Shown: piece by piece, positions 34,690 to 47,129 of the stretch | Layout of the letters: each line of letters starts with the position of its first letter | Numbering within the stretch: position 1 is the stretch's first letter | Assembly: GCA_033980235.1 (NCBI GenBank) | Contig: CM067067.1 | Location: 36,466,200-36,530,199 of the forward strand | Origin: Diadema setosum | Taxonomy: Eukaryota; Echinodermata; Echinoidea; Diadematoida; Diadematidae | Length of the DNA: 64,000 nt | Reading direction: 5' to 3' | Program-made: the position numbers and the translations under genes | Notes under the pieces: model-generated | What the model was told of the DNA's origin: nothing | The model's database searches: none | Seen by the model: only the letters and a program-made list of their open reading frames with translations

Positions 34690-34894
34690 TTGTCTCGAGG
34701 TCCTCTTGTTTGACTTCTTGGTTGAGTTGGGGGCAACTGCCAAGTGATTTGTAACTCCGTTTTGCCGCTGCCTGACGGCTGATTCTCCTCCCTGCACTAT
34801 CTCACCGATGCGTTTGACTAATAGACAGATACACAGGCTCTCCGTTCCTCACTCAAGGGATGCGCTTCGTATGATGAATAGCAAACTTCTGTCG
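34690..34894 (-). other. 5' UTR of the Hox gene, possible upstream splice acceptor
   Basis: The 205 bases before the start codon have no in-frame ATG. On the minus strand a pyrimidine tract followed by AACAG ends at 34895, a good splice acceptor, so the leader may begin at 34894 after an upstream non-coding exon. Alternatively the transcript starts here: a TATAAT-like run lies at 34918-34923 (minus strand) and an E-box CACGTG at 34946-34951. The two readings cannot be separated from sequence alone. Confidence 0.4.
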
Positions 34895-35039
34895 CTGTTA
34901 AGGTCAGAGAGAGAAATATTATAATGTGTTATGAGTGAGATGGACCACGTGATCTACTAGACACCAACCCAGCTTTGTTCACACATCAGTGAGTTTGGAT
35001 AAAAACGGAGAGTATGACTGGGGGGAGAGAGATAAAGAG

Positions 35040-35185
35040 AAAAATGAGAGAGAGAGAGAGATGAAGGGAACCAAAGTAAGAGATGACAATACACGGAAAC
35101 GGAGCGCATGCTCAATTCCACACAAGGCATACCTTGTCTACTTGTATGTGCGCGTGTGTGTGCGTGTGCGTGCCAGAGAGAAATG
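35040..35185. repeat. GA- and GT-rich low complexity
   Basis: (GA)n near 35047-35061 and (GTGCGT)n near 35148-35172. Confidence 0.85.
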
Positions 35186-35189
35186 ACAT

Positions 35190-38020
35190 CGAACTTCGAG
35201 CAAATGAACAAAGCTACAAAAAAGCGATAATTGTATCTCGTACGTCCCGCGACTTAATCGCAGGGAGACGAGTCGCAACTTATTTGAATACGTAATGATT
35301 TGGAGATGCGCACGCGCATGTGAGAAGTGAGTTTCCGCTATTAAGACACGCCCCTTTTCTGTTAGCATTTGAATATACACTTTTTTCCATCTATGAATTG
35401 TACCAATGTTTATTCCATATCTACGTATTCGTTCTTTAAGGCATTTTTCATTCTTGAATTATATTTCATTCGATATGTATTCATCAATCTATTTCTAGTT
35501 AACTAATTATAGTCGTGATTGTTTTCCTTTGCCATTCAACTCAGAAAAAATGATTTGTTATGTAAGTAACCATGTGAGAGTTTATGTTTGTTTGTTTTTT
35601 TGCGTGACAGTGATTAAGATTGCGATCCTAAAACGTGGGATCTTTGGCAAGAATCCTCAGATAAACAAAGGAAGTGTTTTTGATGTCGCAAAGCAATGCT
35701 TACATTTCTGTCATTTTTTAAATACTTTTTTTTTTAATGGAAGGAGGTGTGAATTGCTTCGAGACAGAGCTATCAAATGCTTGTATGCATTTTTTCTTTT
35801 TGATGTCCGGTTTGTATAATTTGGAAGGATGTGTAAGAAGATTATCTCAAACTTTAATAACAGTCCATTGCAGACAGTTTTCATTCTTTTTTTAATGAAA
35901 TATTTGTTTGTGCATTAAACCTGTTGTTCATCTAGCTTTAAGAAACTGATCTGTTTTTGTTTTTAATTACCATTGCTTCATTGCCCCATTTATGTGCAGT
36001 TGTAATTGAAGAAAAGGCCAACCCGACTTCGCGGGGCGGGGGGAAAGTTTGTGCCTGTATGTCTCTATATTACTGCGAATATTGTCATCACAACGACGAA
36101 TATTATGTCATTCCTTATAGTAGTCGTTTTAACCTCAGCCCCTGTGCACAGCAAACCTACGACATTTCAATCCTATTTTTTAAACGTAAGATAAAAGTTA
36201 CAGTGCAAACATAATAACATTAGTTAGGACTATGTATAATTTTCATATGAAACTGGCAAGCTGAATAGGCTGTTTCAGGCTGCGCTACACTATGCGTTTC
36301 TGATGAGCCTCCGAAATGTCCGCATCATTTGCAATCACGTGACTTCGGCCAATTCGACGGTGTCTCTTCACAGTCTACTCATTTCGTTTCGTTTCGTTTC
36401 GTTTATTTCATTTTCAACAAGGAGTGGCAATGTGCAAACATATCGCGAGAAAAGAACAACAATATGGGAATACATGTAATGGAAAAATGGAAAAAAGGAA
36501 TAAGCGTATGACAAGTTATTTACTGCGTGACAACGTATACAAGTTATTTACACTCTTAACAAGTGGTGGCAAAACGTGGTATCTGACTGACTCAACAACA
36601 ACATTGTACATCTCATTATCTCTTTGATGTTTAATCAATCACTGAAATATAATGTTTTCGATAACAGTAAGAAATTCAAGTGATATAACTGAAGTCTTCC
36701 ATATGCCTTTACGGCTTCATTCCGGTAAGTATTACTGTAACTGATAATGACTTACAATTCGAATGGCAAGAGTACAAAATTTGGTTATGTAGTTGTTTTC
36801 TTATGACAATAAGTCTGTAAAGAAAGGGGGCTTGTGATAGAACGTAATATATTCCTTCGGATCTTAAATCGTCTGATGATCGACACAGTGGAGTGCATTG
36901 CGCGCCATTGCGGTGGAATGGCAGGCAGTATTGATCCATGAAGCTTTGTGTGGTTGCTTGCTTTCAAAGCACTCGTCGTTTCGATAGCGCCCAAGTAAAC
37001 AATTCAATTCATTTCATGATTTATCAGAATGTTTAACTATCATGTTTCGCTATTATTGAATACTCTGTTTATTTCACAATGTATCATATAAATCATTTCG
37101 TTTATTCCAAAAATAGAGTGAAGCGTATGTTGTTATATGTTTGGTTGAAAAATGAAGAAAAAATTGAAATGCAAAAATAACAATTTCAGATCAATTCAAC
37201 TCATTTATGAATTTCGGATGCATATATAAATACATGCATTCATAATACATACTATAATATGTGTACATGAATTATGATGCATATTTTGTAGCCTATAGCA
37301 ATAATGTCACATAGGCCGCAATAATGATGAAAAAAAGTGTGTTAACTTTTCAATTGGGTAGATTTAGGTAACTTTGAAAAGAGCTTTAAGCAGAAGATTA
37401 CAGACCTGAATTGTCTACACATGTTTCTTTGAAAAATATTATGTTCAGGAATGTTTTCAAATCATTCATGAGATCAAACGTCGTGTTGTTGTCTTTTAGA
37501 ACACAAGTTCTCTCAGCTCCATACTGCAGAGATTACAATATTAGCGTGCAGCGAGTGACTATACTTATCATTTTACCCAACCTGTTTCACAATGAGAAAA
37601 AAAAAATCATCGAAAATTGATTAATTCCAGCACAAGACTTTGAAATCTGTAGGCCTACTTGTATGATATGGGACATACGTGTAATATAATCGTTGATTTC
37701 AAACGCTTACTTGTAGAGCTTTGCAAAGTGTACATGTTCCAACAGATAAAGCTTTGTGTACCCTGAAAACTAAGTCAGAGCAATACAACTTTTAGGATAT
37801 GTGATAATGAAAAAAAAAATGAGCAGTTAGTTGTATACTCTAAAGTCGGCAAAGTGACAGACATGCGTTAATTGTAAAAATAACTTTTGAGTATATATTT
37901 CTCTCCCTTTCTTATGCAATAGTGTATCAATGGTACAAACTGTGGAACAATACTTAAGTCGTACAGAGTTGGACTGCGTTGGGGCCTCATCATGCCCCCC
38001 CCCCCCCCCTCCCCATTCGC
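35190..38020. other. Unique AT-rich DNA in the Hox 5' flank
   Basis: Contains (TTTCG)n at about 36381-36403 and a C-run at about 37996-38009. No coding frame with a domain, and no RNA gene recognised. Confidence 0.5.
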
Positions 38021-38027
38021 CCTATCT

Positions 38028-38341
38028 TAGCTTTATATTTACTCTCTAAAAAAGAAGTGTGAAATTGTTCACTCATGAAGGAGTGAATAACGGAAAAGAC
38101 TGAGCTTCGAGCGAAATTGGAGTGAATTTTGAGTGAAAATGTTCATTTTCACGAATTTTGGAGTTACCTCAGTGATCACTCGAAGATTTTGGAGTGATCT
38201 CTGAGGTCACTCCAAAATTAGTGAAAATGAACATTTTCAATCAAAATTCACTCCAATTTCGTTCGAAACTCACTCTTTTTTGTCATTCACTCCTTCAAGT
38301 GTGAACATTTTCACTCTGTTTAGAGAGTAAATATAAAGCTA
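38028..38341. mobile_element. 314-bp foldback MITE
   Basis: Arms beginning GCTTTATATTTACTCTCTAAA (38030) are mirrored to 38339. Inner portions also pair (AGTGAAAATGTTCATTTTCA; GGAGTGAATTTTGA; TTTGGAGTGATC), so the entire element is one long hairpin centred near 38185. A TA dinucleotide flanks each side of GCTTTA...TAAAGC, consistent with Tc1/mariner-type TA target duplication, which is inference. Confidence 0.9.
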
Positions 38342-38344
38342 TTT

Positions 38345-39885
38345 TTTTTTTATTCTATTTCATCAATTCAAGGTTCAGTATACCCTCTAAAGGCAGGTGA
38401 GGAGGCAGGCAAGCGAGCTGCGAAGTCGCGTTCCTTGAGACTCACCAGAGCACTCCTTTCTTTCAGCCCAAATCCATCCTTTCCCTCACTTCTCCCCGCC
38501 TCTCTGCTGGAATTCTGGAAGACAGCCCCTATAAACTCCCTCAACCGCTTCCCCCCTCATCCCGTACCCTCCCCCCCCCCCCCCCCAACTCCTTCTCATT
38601 CCTTCATCTTTCCCATCATACGGTCCAGCGTGTGGCGGTGACACCCCAACTGCACTTTTCCTCCCGGCCTGATGGGGATGGACAGGCAAGAATCCTAAGA
38701 TGTCACCCGGCTCCATCTATCCTCATACACATCCAATCTCGATCAAAACAATCTCTTGTTTCTTCCTTCTTTATCCCCTTGCCTGAACCCTTCACCGAAA
38801 AGTACACTAGGTTTCGTCTTCTTTTTTTCTCCACCCCCCATCCTCGCTCCCCCGTTAGAATATACAAATAATCCCGGAAAATAAATCAGCAATTTTTCGT
38901 TGAAGGAGTCGCCTTTGATGAACGAAAAACGCTGCATGGAAAAGATTAAAAACCACACTTTTCTGGATAGGTAGCGGGTGAATCAACTATCCATCCGTAC
39001 AAACACAATTTCATGCATGGCCACCAATCTTCTCTTTATTCATCATATTTTTCAGTGTTTTTGACGTCAAGGCATTCCGAAAAGTTAATGAGGAAATCCC
39101 TGCGAGCTAAAGCGGAACGAGGGGAAGAATAGCGCGCCAACAGTCGTGAAATTACTGCATTCTTCCAGAATTACTTCGTTTTGTTCACCATCGTCTGAAC
39201 TTGTTTATTTTTATCAATTGTGTCTATTTTAAAAGATTCCCAGCGAAGGGTCAACTGTTTTCGACAGTCCTTTCATTTTCTTCATTGTTTCTTCAGCCAT
39301 TGCCATTGTCAGGTTTTGTTTTTCTCAATTTTCTGAAACCGAGCAGGCTTACAGCAAGCAGAAATAGGCATTTTAAACAAAAAAGGAAAAGGTACTGGTA
39401 GGATCTGCCAAACGGAAGTGGTGGGGGTTTATAGAGCGTGTAGGTTACAGTATGTTGACAAAGGTAACACGTCATAATACATGGAAGTCTTCGTCAATAC
39501 CAAGCATCATATTGTGCCCTATTTGAGCCCGTATCATTAAAATATTACATTCATAGCTTGTTCTTCTAACTCATATGACTGTTTACCTGCTAGATTTCTC
39601 TGTATACTTTCGATTCACTGCCGTGATAAAAATATTCCACCAGTTTGTTAATGGAACAGCAAATAATGCGTGTGAAGAAAATGAACGGGGCGTCAAAATA
39701 ATTTGTTATTTCCTTATTACCATAGTTACTCATAGCGAGTGTAGGCCTTCGTTAAATAATATCCATTGTGTGGAGTAATGAATTCCATCTTAGAGACCTA
39801 TACAACATCATTGGTCTTATGATAAGAACAATGAATAATTAGATAAAATTCAAATAAAATAAAGTATGTAGGCTATCAAGGCCAG
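38345..39885. other. Unique DNA with C/T-rich patches
   Basis: C-runs near 38570-38586 in a C/T-rich stretch at 38455-38620. The open frames are composition artefacts. No gene recognised. Confidence 0.45.
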
Positions 39886-39899
39886 CCGAGAGCGTCAAA

Positions 39900-40225
39900 G
39901 ATATTGGTTTGGTTTAGATAAGTTTAGTTTGGTTCAGTTTGGTTTGAGTTGAGTTGAGTCGGTTTGTCTTGGCTTACTTACTTTAGTTAGGTTTGGCTTG
40001 GTTTTGATTGGCTTGTCTTGGATTGGTACAGTTGGTTTGGTCTAGTTTTGTTTGATTGGGTTGGTTTGGTTGGTTTAGTTTAGTTTGGTTTGGTTTGGTT
40101 TGGTTAGGTGTGGTTCCATTTGACCTGGCTTATCCTAGTTTTATTTGATTCAATACAGTCTTGTTCTAGGTATAATTTTGGTTTTGGTTTGGTTTTGGTT
40201 TTGGTTTTGGTTTGGTTTTAATTGA
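39900..40225. repeat. Degenerate GGTTT pentanucleotide repeat
   Basis: Tandem TTGGTTTGGTTTAG-type units, most regular at 40080-40105 and 40180-40215. Confidence 0.93.
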
Positions 40226-40764
40226 TTTGAGTTGGTCTTATTTCTGTACTATTTTTCACATGCAGTAACAAATGAAATACACAGAATGAAAAGACAACAA
40301 ATATTTTGATTTGCTGTCGGAATAGAGTGAATACTGTCGCTTATTGCCGCTTTAGTTTGTTTTCCTGCCTATTCCATCCCTGCTTTCGTTCTTGTCCTTG
40401 TCATAGTCCTTTCTTTCTGTTTGTTTCGCCTGACGTCATGATATCTAATTTATTTATCTAATCTATCTAAAAAAATGTTCATACATGGAGTCCTTGACGG
40501 ATCTTGAGATGCCCTCATCTCCCAGAGTAATTCACAAATTCGACAAGCTACGCTGCTCTTGTGAATTCCTCTTATCCATGATATAGAGTAGAAAAATGAA
40601 ATTGTGTTTGCTTCTTATTTATTCATCTTAAATCAAAGTTGATATCATTATAATTGTATCTATGTTTTATTGAAACTTATGTGATTCAAAGTTCCTTAAA
40701 ATATCATGTACTCATGAAAGCGTTATGTGTATTGCTTTGTATTACTTTATATGGAAATGAAATC

Positions 40765-40804
40765 ATTTGAATTTGAATTTGAATTTGAATTTGAATTTGA
40801 ATTT
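40765..40804. repeat. (GAATTT)n hexanucleotide repeat
   Basis: About six perfect GAATTT units. Confidence 0.97.
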
Positions 40805-41189
40805 CAACTTCAAATTATAACATATCGCATAGCAGAGAAATCATTGTCATGAGCGACAAGGATAAAACAGACCAGTAGCCCTGCCGGAAAGAACACAGCG
40901 TCGACACAGTGTGTTCATAGAGTGACCACACAGTTGACTGTATGAACACATAGTGACCACAGTGTGGTCATACCTTTGCCACATTGTGATTACTCTCACT
41001 ATGTGTATCATCATGGGTTGTCACATAGTTTTCATACAGTGGAATGGTAACAACTGTATGAGCAGCTTCGTTCACACAGTTTCATAGAGTCACCACAGGG
41101 TGATCAGGACTTTCACACAGTGGAATAAAGCTAACACACAGTAGTCATAGAGTCTCACATAGTGTTCACTATGTGGAAGTCGTCGTCAT

Positions 41190-41712
41190 ACAGAGGGAAT
41201 GCATGGACACACAGTGGCCACACTGTGGAGAGATCTGTCACACAGTGAAAATGTATGGACACATAGTTGCCACACTGTGGATAAATCTGTCACACAGTGG
41301 AAATGTGATGGACACATAATTGCCACAATGTGGAGAGATCTGTCACACAGAGGGAATACACGGACACATAGTTGCCACACTGTGAAGAGATCTGCCACAC
41401 AGTGGAAATGAATGGACACATAGTTGCCACACTGCGGGAAGATCTGCCATACAGCGGAAATGTATGGACACATAGTTGCCACACTGTTGGGAGATCTGTC
41501 ACACAGTGGAATGGATGGACACATAGTTGCCACACTGTGGAGAGATCTGCCACACAGTGGAAATGTACGGACACATAGTTGCCACACTGTGAAGAGATCT
41601 GCCACACAGCGAATAGTATGGACGCATAGTTGCCACATTGTGGTAAGATTTGTCACAGAGTGGGAATGGATGGACACTTAGTTGCCACACGGTGAAGAGA
41701 TCTGTCACACAG
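41190..41712. repeat. 52-bp tandem repeat array (about 10 copies)
   Basis: The unit reads GGACACATAGTTGCCACACT followed by GTGGAGAGATCTGTCACACAG and TGGAAATG. Copies recur every 52 bp with a few substitutions. The frames on both strands are repeat artefacts. Confidence 0.95.
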
Positions 41713-41854
41713 AGTCAGTGTCAACACGCTGTGTTCACATAGTCACAGTCTCCACCCCGAGGAGATATCTCTCACACAGAGGCATTACCTCGCAGTGTTC
41801 ACATAGATACACACAGTCTCCACACAGAGGCAAAATCTCTGAGTGACGCAGAGA

Positions 41855-42002
41855 CAATGTGTCTTTTTTTTTTTGACAATGTGTCTTTTTTTGACAATGT
41901 GTCTTTTTGTCAATGTGTCTTTTTGACAATGTGTCTTTTTTTGACAATGTGTCTTTTTTGACAATGTGTCTTTTTGACAATGTGTCTTTTTGTGTCTTTT
42001 TT
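41855..42002. repeat. Tandem ACAATGTGTCTTTTT repeat
   Basis: About eight units of 16-22 bp, varying in T-run length. Confidence 0.93.
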
Positions 42003-42831
42003 ATCGTACACATTAAATCAACACATAAGATTTTCAGCAATCTTCAGGACTGAAGGATGCAGAATAAACATAAAAAGAAGACACCCAGGAAAATTTATAT
42101 TACAGAGAAATAGCGTCAAAACTAGGGATTGCTGAAATGGTATGATTCTGCAATGTAAATAATTTATGCCAGAATTAATCAATTGAAAGAAACAGCACAA
42201 GCTTGCAATCGCACAACATTTGATGAATCTTTTGCCGGAAGGTGATTGCAAGAATAATTAGTCCGGATATAACTCTCCAACAGGTACGAGTATAGAATAT
42301 TAACACAGATACAACATAATGCATTCGCGATTGTGTTCTTCAATATCTTTCTACGAGACTTGGAAGACATAATTGTGATTACAACTCAACTTGCGCTTTT
42401 AAACCTGAAGGCAATACTGCAGCCTGACTAGAAAACCTCATGGGATTTGGACGCACCGCACTCACACAAACAACACCCCTCATAGTCGTACTCACATACA
42501 GCACATACACCCTGCATATACATAGCGAACACACAATATCTGCATGATTACGGTTCTGGTGCGGTGGACCTTGGTTCTAGTTTGTTTGACCCTCCGCTGA
42601 CCTCTATGTACTTATCTCTACGCTGTACGCTACGTAGAGATCTCACAGTGGTTTGACCCCTTGACTTATTAGGAAACAAGCGGCTCGGCAGAGATTTAAC
42701 CGTCATTTTGAACTGCGTACCCAGTCTAACCACTCCGTATATGCAGGGAGGTTGTCTTTCTTCCACCTCCCTGGTTTGCGTACAGTGTACGTATCGTCCT
42801 TGGCCATTGATGAACGCACGCGAATTATAGT

Positions 42832-43075
42832 TTGTTCATGCGTTTGGTGGTTTCATCGTGTTTTCGTTCCTTTACAAACTTGGACAGTGTGCAAATGTGC
42901 AGTGCTAAAGAATCAAAAGTGAGTGGTAATTTTAACCGGGCAAAACTAAAAGCAAGTCATGTTGCATGTGACGTTCGGATACGGCTGAGCGACAGCGACA
43001 GGTATACCAGGCAGCCTGGCAACGTATACAGGATGCAACCATGCGAGTGTTTTCATGTGGCCTATACATGAAATG
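42832..43075 (+). other. Possible first exon of a gene inside the 7.4-kb element
   Basis: A low-repeat block ends in ATGAAATG/GTGAGT, an excellent splice donor at 43076 directly after a short ATG-started coding stub (Met-Lys plus two bases). If real, the exon is mostly leader. Supported only by donor quality and by the exon-like sequence downstream. Confidence 0.15.
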
Positions 43076-43677
43076 GTGAGTCCGTCAAACGTTAGAATGT
43101 ATTAGTAATCTAATTAAGAACCCCTAGCTATAGTTTTCTACTTCGTCATCATAATAGTGCCGAGTATATACTCGGACAGGTTTCAATAGGAAAACGTGTG
43201 TTATTACCAGAACAGTTTGATAGCGGGCTTTTTTTATCGGATTAGACTCAAGCTGAACTTTTTTTTATGTGATCAATCTAACTAACAAGAAGGAAACTTG
43301 AGTACGTCTCAGGAAATATATGCTGCGATGTTAAGAAAACATTTTTTAGACTCTAGTGAAAAGACAAAAAACGGGGACGGGGGATGATGATAATGATAAA
43401 AACCACTGTTGATTAAAACCACTGTAAGAAAGTAATGGACAGAATGCCAAGACAAATTAAGTAACCACTGGTGTTGTTGATGGTGTGATGTACACTAGAT
43501 ACCATTGTGCATTGTGTGATGTGGCCTAACAGTTACGTATGGATGGAGGGTGAATGCATTAATATGTGTGTGGCTGCATAGTCTGCAAGTGCAAGAAAAA
43601 AGCGATGTTGAGAAGATGGAAAAGAAAATGAGCCTCAAACCTAATAGCGCAAATATTTGTTATTGTTATTATTTTAG

Positions 43678-43783
43678 TCCTGGAGGAAAATACTTTGTCT
43701 GCTCTGGAGAAAGCACAGCCGATAGAAGCAAAGAGATCACCGGTCTTCTGCAGCACGTACAGCACCCATACCATCAAAGAAAA
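43678..43783 (+). other. Exon-like segment, acceptor at 43676-43677
   Basis: A pyrimidine-rich TTATTGTTATTATTTTAG is followed by 35 open codons beginning Leu-Glu-Glu-Asn, of hydrophilic protein-like composition, up to a TAA at 43785. A GTAAAG donor at 43784 exists, but the intron to the next acceptor would be only 49 bp and out of frame, so this part may be decayed. Confidence 0.2.
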
Positions 43784-43832
43784 GTAAAGATGATTTTGCC
43801 TTCTCCGGCTCAGCTTCTGTTCCGTTCTTCAG

Positions 43833-45161
43833 AATTACAATGACACCACCCCTCCCTTACTACGTAGTACCATCACGGACTGTCTGGTTCTCCACAACAA
43901 TGTTCTCACTCCACATATGCCTGCCTCGATCTCGACCCCATCTACGTCCCCAAATGACCAGGAGATGCATTCTTATGAGTCAGGTGGTGACTCAGTTAAG
44001 AAGGTATTGTAATTCAGGTGGTTCATCATTTCATTTTCTCCGGACATATGTAACAAAAGAGGTCTCTTTTTTTATTGAAAAAAAAAAAGATATTCATTAC
44101 CATGTGACTCTTGTAAAGCCAACATTACTCATTAATGTGCTAAGTTTTGATGATAATTTGTTTTGCTGTTTTATTTGTGTAATTCAAATGAATTCCCGAA
44201 GGCAGTATACCATGTTCTACGGTATGCTAAAGCATTTCACCTCATTGGCAACGGAATGTCCAAGACAGGATTTCGAGACAAGTACTTCGAGGGAAATCGA
44301 AGTATTATTGATTGATTACTTGCGAGCAAAATCTTCAAAAATTTCAATTACAAGATGATAGCTAAGAGAGAGTACACCCTGGAAAGTTATACAAGAAACA
44401 TCCATACGAGAGAAATAATGATAATACCATATTTAAAAAAAAAAAAAACAACGTTGAACAGTGTATCAGAAATTAAACTGCAATCTCCAAAAGTTTTAAA
44501 AGACTTCTCACTAAATTGTTTGAGTCGAGTGTGGTACATATGCAATGAAGTTTGTGCAAAACATAAGTACATTGTACATTTACTTTGACTTTGATTGTTC
44601 TGCCTTTCACTGGCTTTTTGAAAACGTATAAAGTTGTGATTGATTGCAGTTTATGGATATTGTTTGGTTGTTTGTTTGGTTGTTTAGCATTGTAAAGCAC
44701 TTTAAAACATTTATTAAGTGCTAAATAGATATTTCATATAATAATAATAATAATAATAATTATTATTATTATCATAATTATTATTGTTACTATTACTATT
44801 AAAGAGGGTAAATACCCCTGTAGACTAGCAGCCATTGCAGTGCACCAAATATAACACCTGTGATTAAACAATTTTACAAAACTTTTCCTTTTCCTGTTGT
44901 AGTAATATGGTACATATTTTTATTATTACTTTACATAAATTTATACAAGCAAATGAAATTTCGTAATAAGATTTAGATAATGAAACATATAAACCTAATA
45001 TCGATTATGTTAAAATATGCTAATAGTACATGGCACTGCGTGCTTTTATCATCATTAATACTGTCTTCAATCTTTCTTTTTCATTCTGTACAGAAGACTC
45101 GGACATACTGAGCGATGGCTTGGCTCAACTGGGAATGCTACAACCGCGCCAGCAATCCTGA
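43833..45161 (+). CDS. Candidate last two exons of an unidentified gene in the 7.4-kb element
   Basis: Exon 43833-43983 follows a strong acceptor (TTCTGTTCCGTTCTTCAG). It encodes 50 codons of hydrophilic Ser/Thr/Pro-rich sequence with protein-like composition, ending GAG TCA G before a GTGGTG donor. Exon 45094-45161 follows a second strong acceptor (TTTCATTCTGTACAG) and joins in phase 1 to give an acidic tail ending in QPRQQS and a TGA stop at 45159-45161. The consistent phase across two good splice sites is the main evidence. No domain is recognised. Upstream frames break (stops at 43785 and 43791 in the same frame), so the gene may be a pseudogene of the mobile element. Confidence 0.3.
44732..44802. 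repeat. (AAT)n/(ATT)n inverted microsatellite
   Basis: (AAT)n runs directly into (ATT)n, a self-complementary tract. Confidence 0.95.
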
Positions 45162-46405
45162 TCAAAGGTAGTTCTGGCCCCGTTGGGATACTCTTCACCC
45201 AAAAGGAAGTGTGATTTGTACGGCTTCGCGGCACATCCAAATCCATCGCAGTAGATAAACCAAATACAACTCGAATTTTGGTAACTATACAATATCTCAA
45301 CATTCCTTCCTGGAACACCTATACAGTTCAGTGAGTCATACCAACCCTTTTGTTGAGTATAAGGTGATCTAGCATGCCTAGTACTAATGGATTTTTTCCA
45401 TTGCGTGTTTTTCCCCTTCTTTTTTTTTGGGGGGGGGGGGGTAGAGGTCTAGGGTGGTTATGAAGTCAATTTCAGGTTTCGGGCCCAAAAGTTAATAACA
45501 TTTGTAGCCTTGACTAGGTATAATATCGATAAAAAGAATGCATCTAGCTTAACTTTTTATTGATTATCAGTGATTCAAATTGTAATCATTAAACTTGCCT
45601 GCAAACAAAGCTGGTTACCAGTCATAGTACCATAATTGGTGTTGAATTGTGCACAGATCTCAGTCTTACTGATAAGATCACACCTCATGTAGAAGTCCTC
45701 ATCTGTAATGATTTTAATCAGTCAAATCAAGCCCTATAACATACTTGATTGCACCAAGAAACCATCATTAAAAGGTTTTCGCTCGCCCAGATGTGGCTGT
45801 TAATGAGGTAAATGTACCAAAGATTAGTCTGTTTAATTGTTATTGCCCTGAAAGTAAGATCATTTTTGTTTGTTTGTTTGTTTTGATAAAGGAAATATGA
45901 AGATATATGCTGCGAGAGCTCGCTGCTGTAACATATTCCTAAATTGGTTTGTAATAACAGGAAATGAAGCAAACTTATATTTCATAATAGTCATGCAAAT
46001 TGTCATTGATACATAGCTTTTTCTTTCATAAAACTGAAAGAATGTTTTGTGGGCAATTACAGAATAAAGTACGTTTTGATATTTGATTATATTTTTCTCT
46101 TATTTTTGTATGATATAGATTATCATAAAAGTCTTGTCCTGGCAAGTTTGTACCTTGAAGCTTAAAAAACTATGATGCCGAGATACATTATAGATATTAC
46201 AGCGAACTGTATTATTTTGTAAATCATTTATATTGTGATTGATTTTGTATTATAAGAGAAGTGTTTTTGATTTTGATATTAAATTAGTGTATAAATGCAG
46301 AATACACATTTTCGCACTTTTGTCTTCTCCTTTAAGGTGTAAGTAGTGCTCTACAAGACTGCATCGTAACAATCTGGGGAGTTTGACAACATGAAATTTC
46401 ATCAA

Positions 46406-46975
46406 TTAAAGGACAAGTTCACCTTCATATACATGTGGATTGCGTGAATGCAACAATATCAGTAGAACAAATTAGTGAAAGTTTGGGGAAAATCGGACAA
46501 TCCGTTTAAAAGTTATGAATTTTTAAAGTATCTGCGCAGTTACTGCTGAATGTGAAGACTGCTACAGTGTATGATGTCACAGCTTACAATACATAAAGAA
46601 AATAAAAAGAGAATTTCACAAAATTTTACTTTTTGAAAAAAGTGTACATTTCCTCACCTTGTCACAGACGTATGTTAAGGGTAATATTATTCTTCTTGCC
46701 TTCTAAAAGAGTTGAATTTAAAAGAACTTTTATTAAGCGAGGAAAGTGAAAATATGATGAATTTTCTTTATGTTTTCTTTATATCGTTGTACTCATGAAT
46801 GTGACATCACAAGCTATAGTAGTCTTCTCATCCAGCCTTCAGTGAGCAGAAACTTCAAAAGTTCATAACTTTTGAACGGATTGTCTGATTTTCCTGAAAC
46901 TTTCACTGATGTGTTTTACTAATATTGCTGCATTCACTAAACACACATGTCTGTGAAGGTGAACTTGTTCTTTAA
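46406..46975. mobile_element. 570-bp palindromic TTAA MITE
   Basis: Both ends are TTAAAGRACAAGTTCACCTT reading inward, at 46406 and, reverse-complemented, at 46975. Pairing continues for roughly 200 bp on each side (ACATGTG, GTGAATGCA, TGAAAGTTT, TTCATAACTTTTGAACGGAT). TTAA target specificity is known for piggyBac-like and Kolobok-like transposons; assignment here is inference. It is nested in the 7.4-kb element. Confidence 0.88.
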
Positions 46976-47129
46976 AGCGGATCAAAGTATGCAGGAATCG
47001 CCCGGGCCATAACCAAGAAAGCTTGTCATGTTCATGAAATTTTCTGTATTTCTATTTCAACGAATGAATTAATTATTGGAAATAACTCATTCTGTAAACT
47101 GCACTAGAGCTACTAGACAATGTGACAGC

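Noticed and set aside
34690..34797. N-terminal extension of the Hox protein by 36 residues
   Set aside because: The extension starts at a GTG, has no ATG, and MSSYF at 34689 is the conserved family start.
41186..41708. Open frames of 70-163 codons on both strands
   Set aside because: They are products of the 52-bp tandem repeat.
44808..44830. miR-10-like string AATACCCCTGTAGAC
   Set aside because: It resembles the miR-10 5' part but has an extra C and diverges after GTAGA. There is no hairpin with a complementary arm, and it lies on the wrong side of Hox5 for the usual miR-10 location. No true miR-10 was found in the window.
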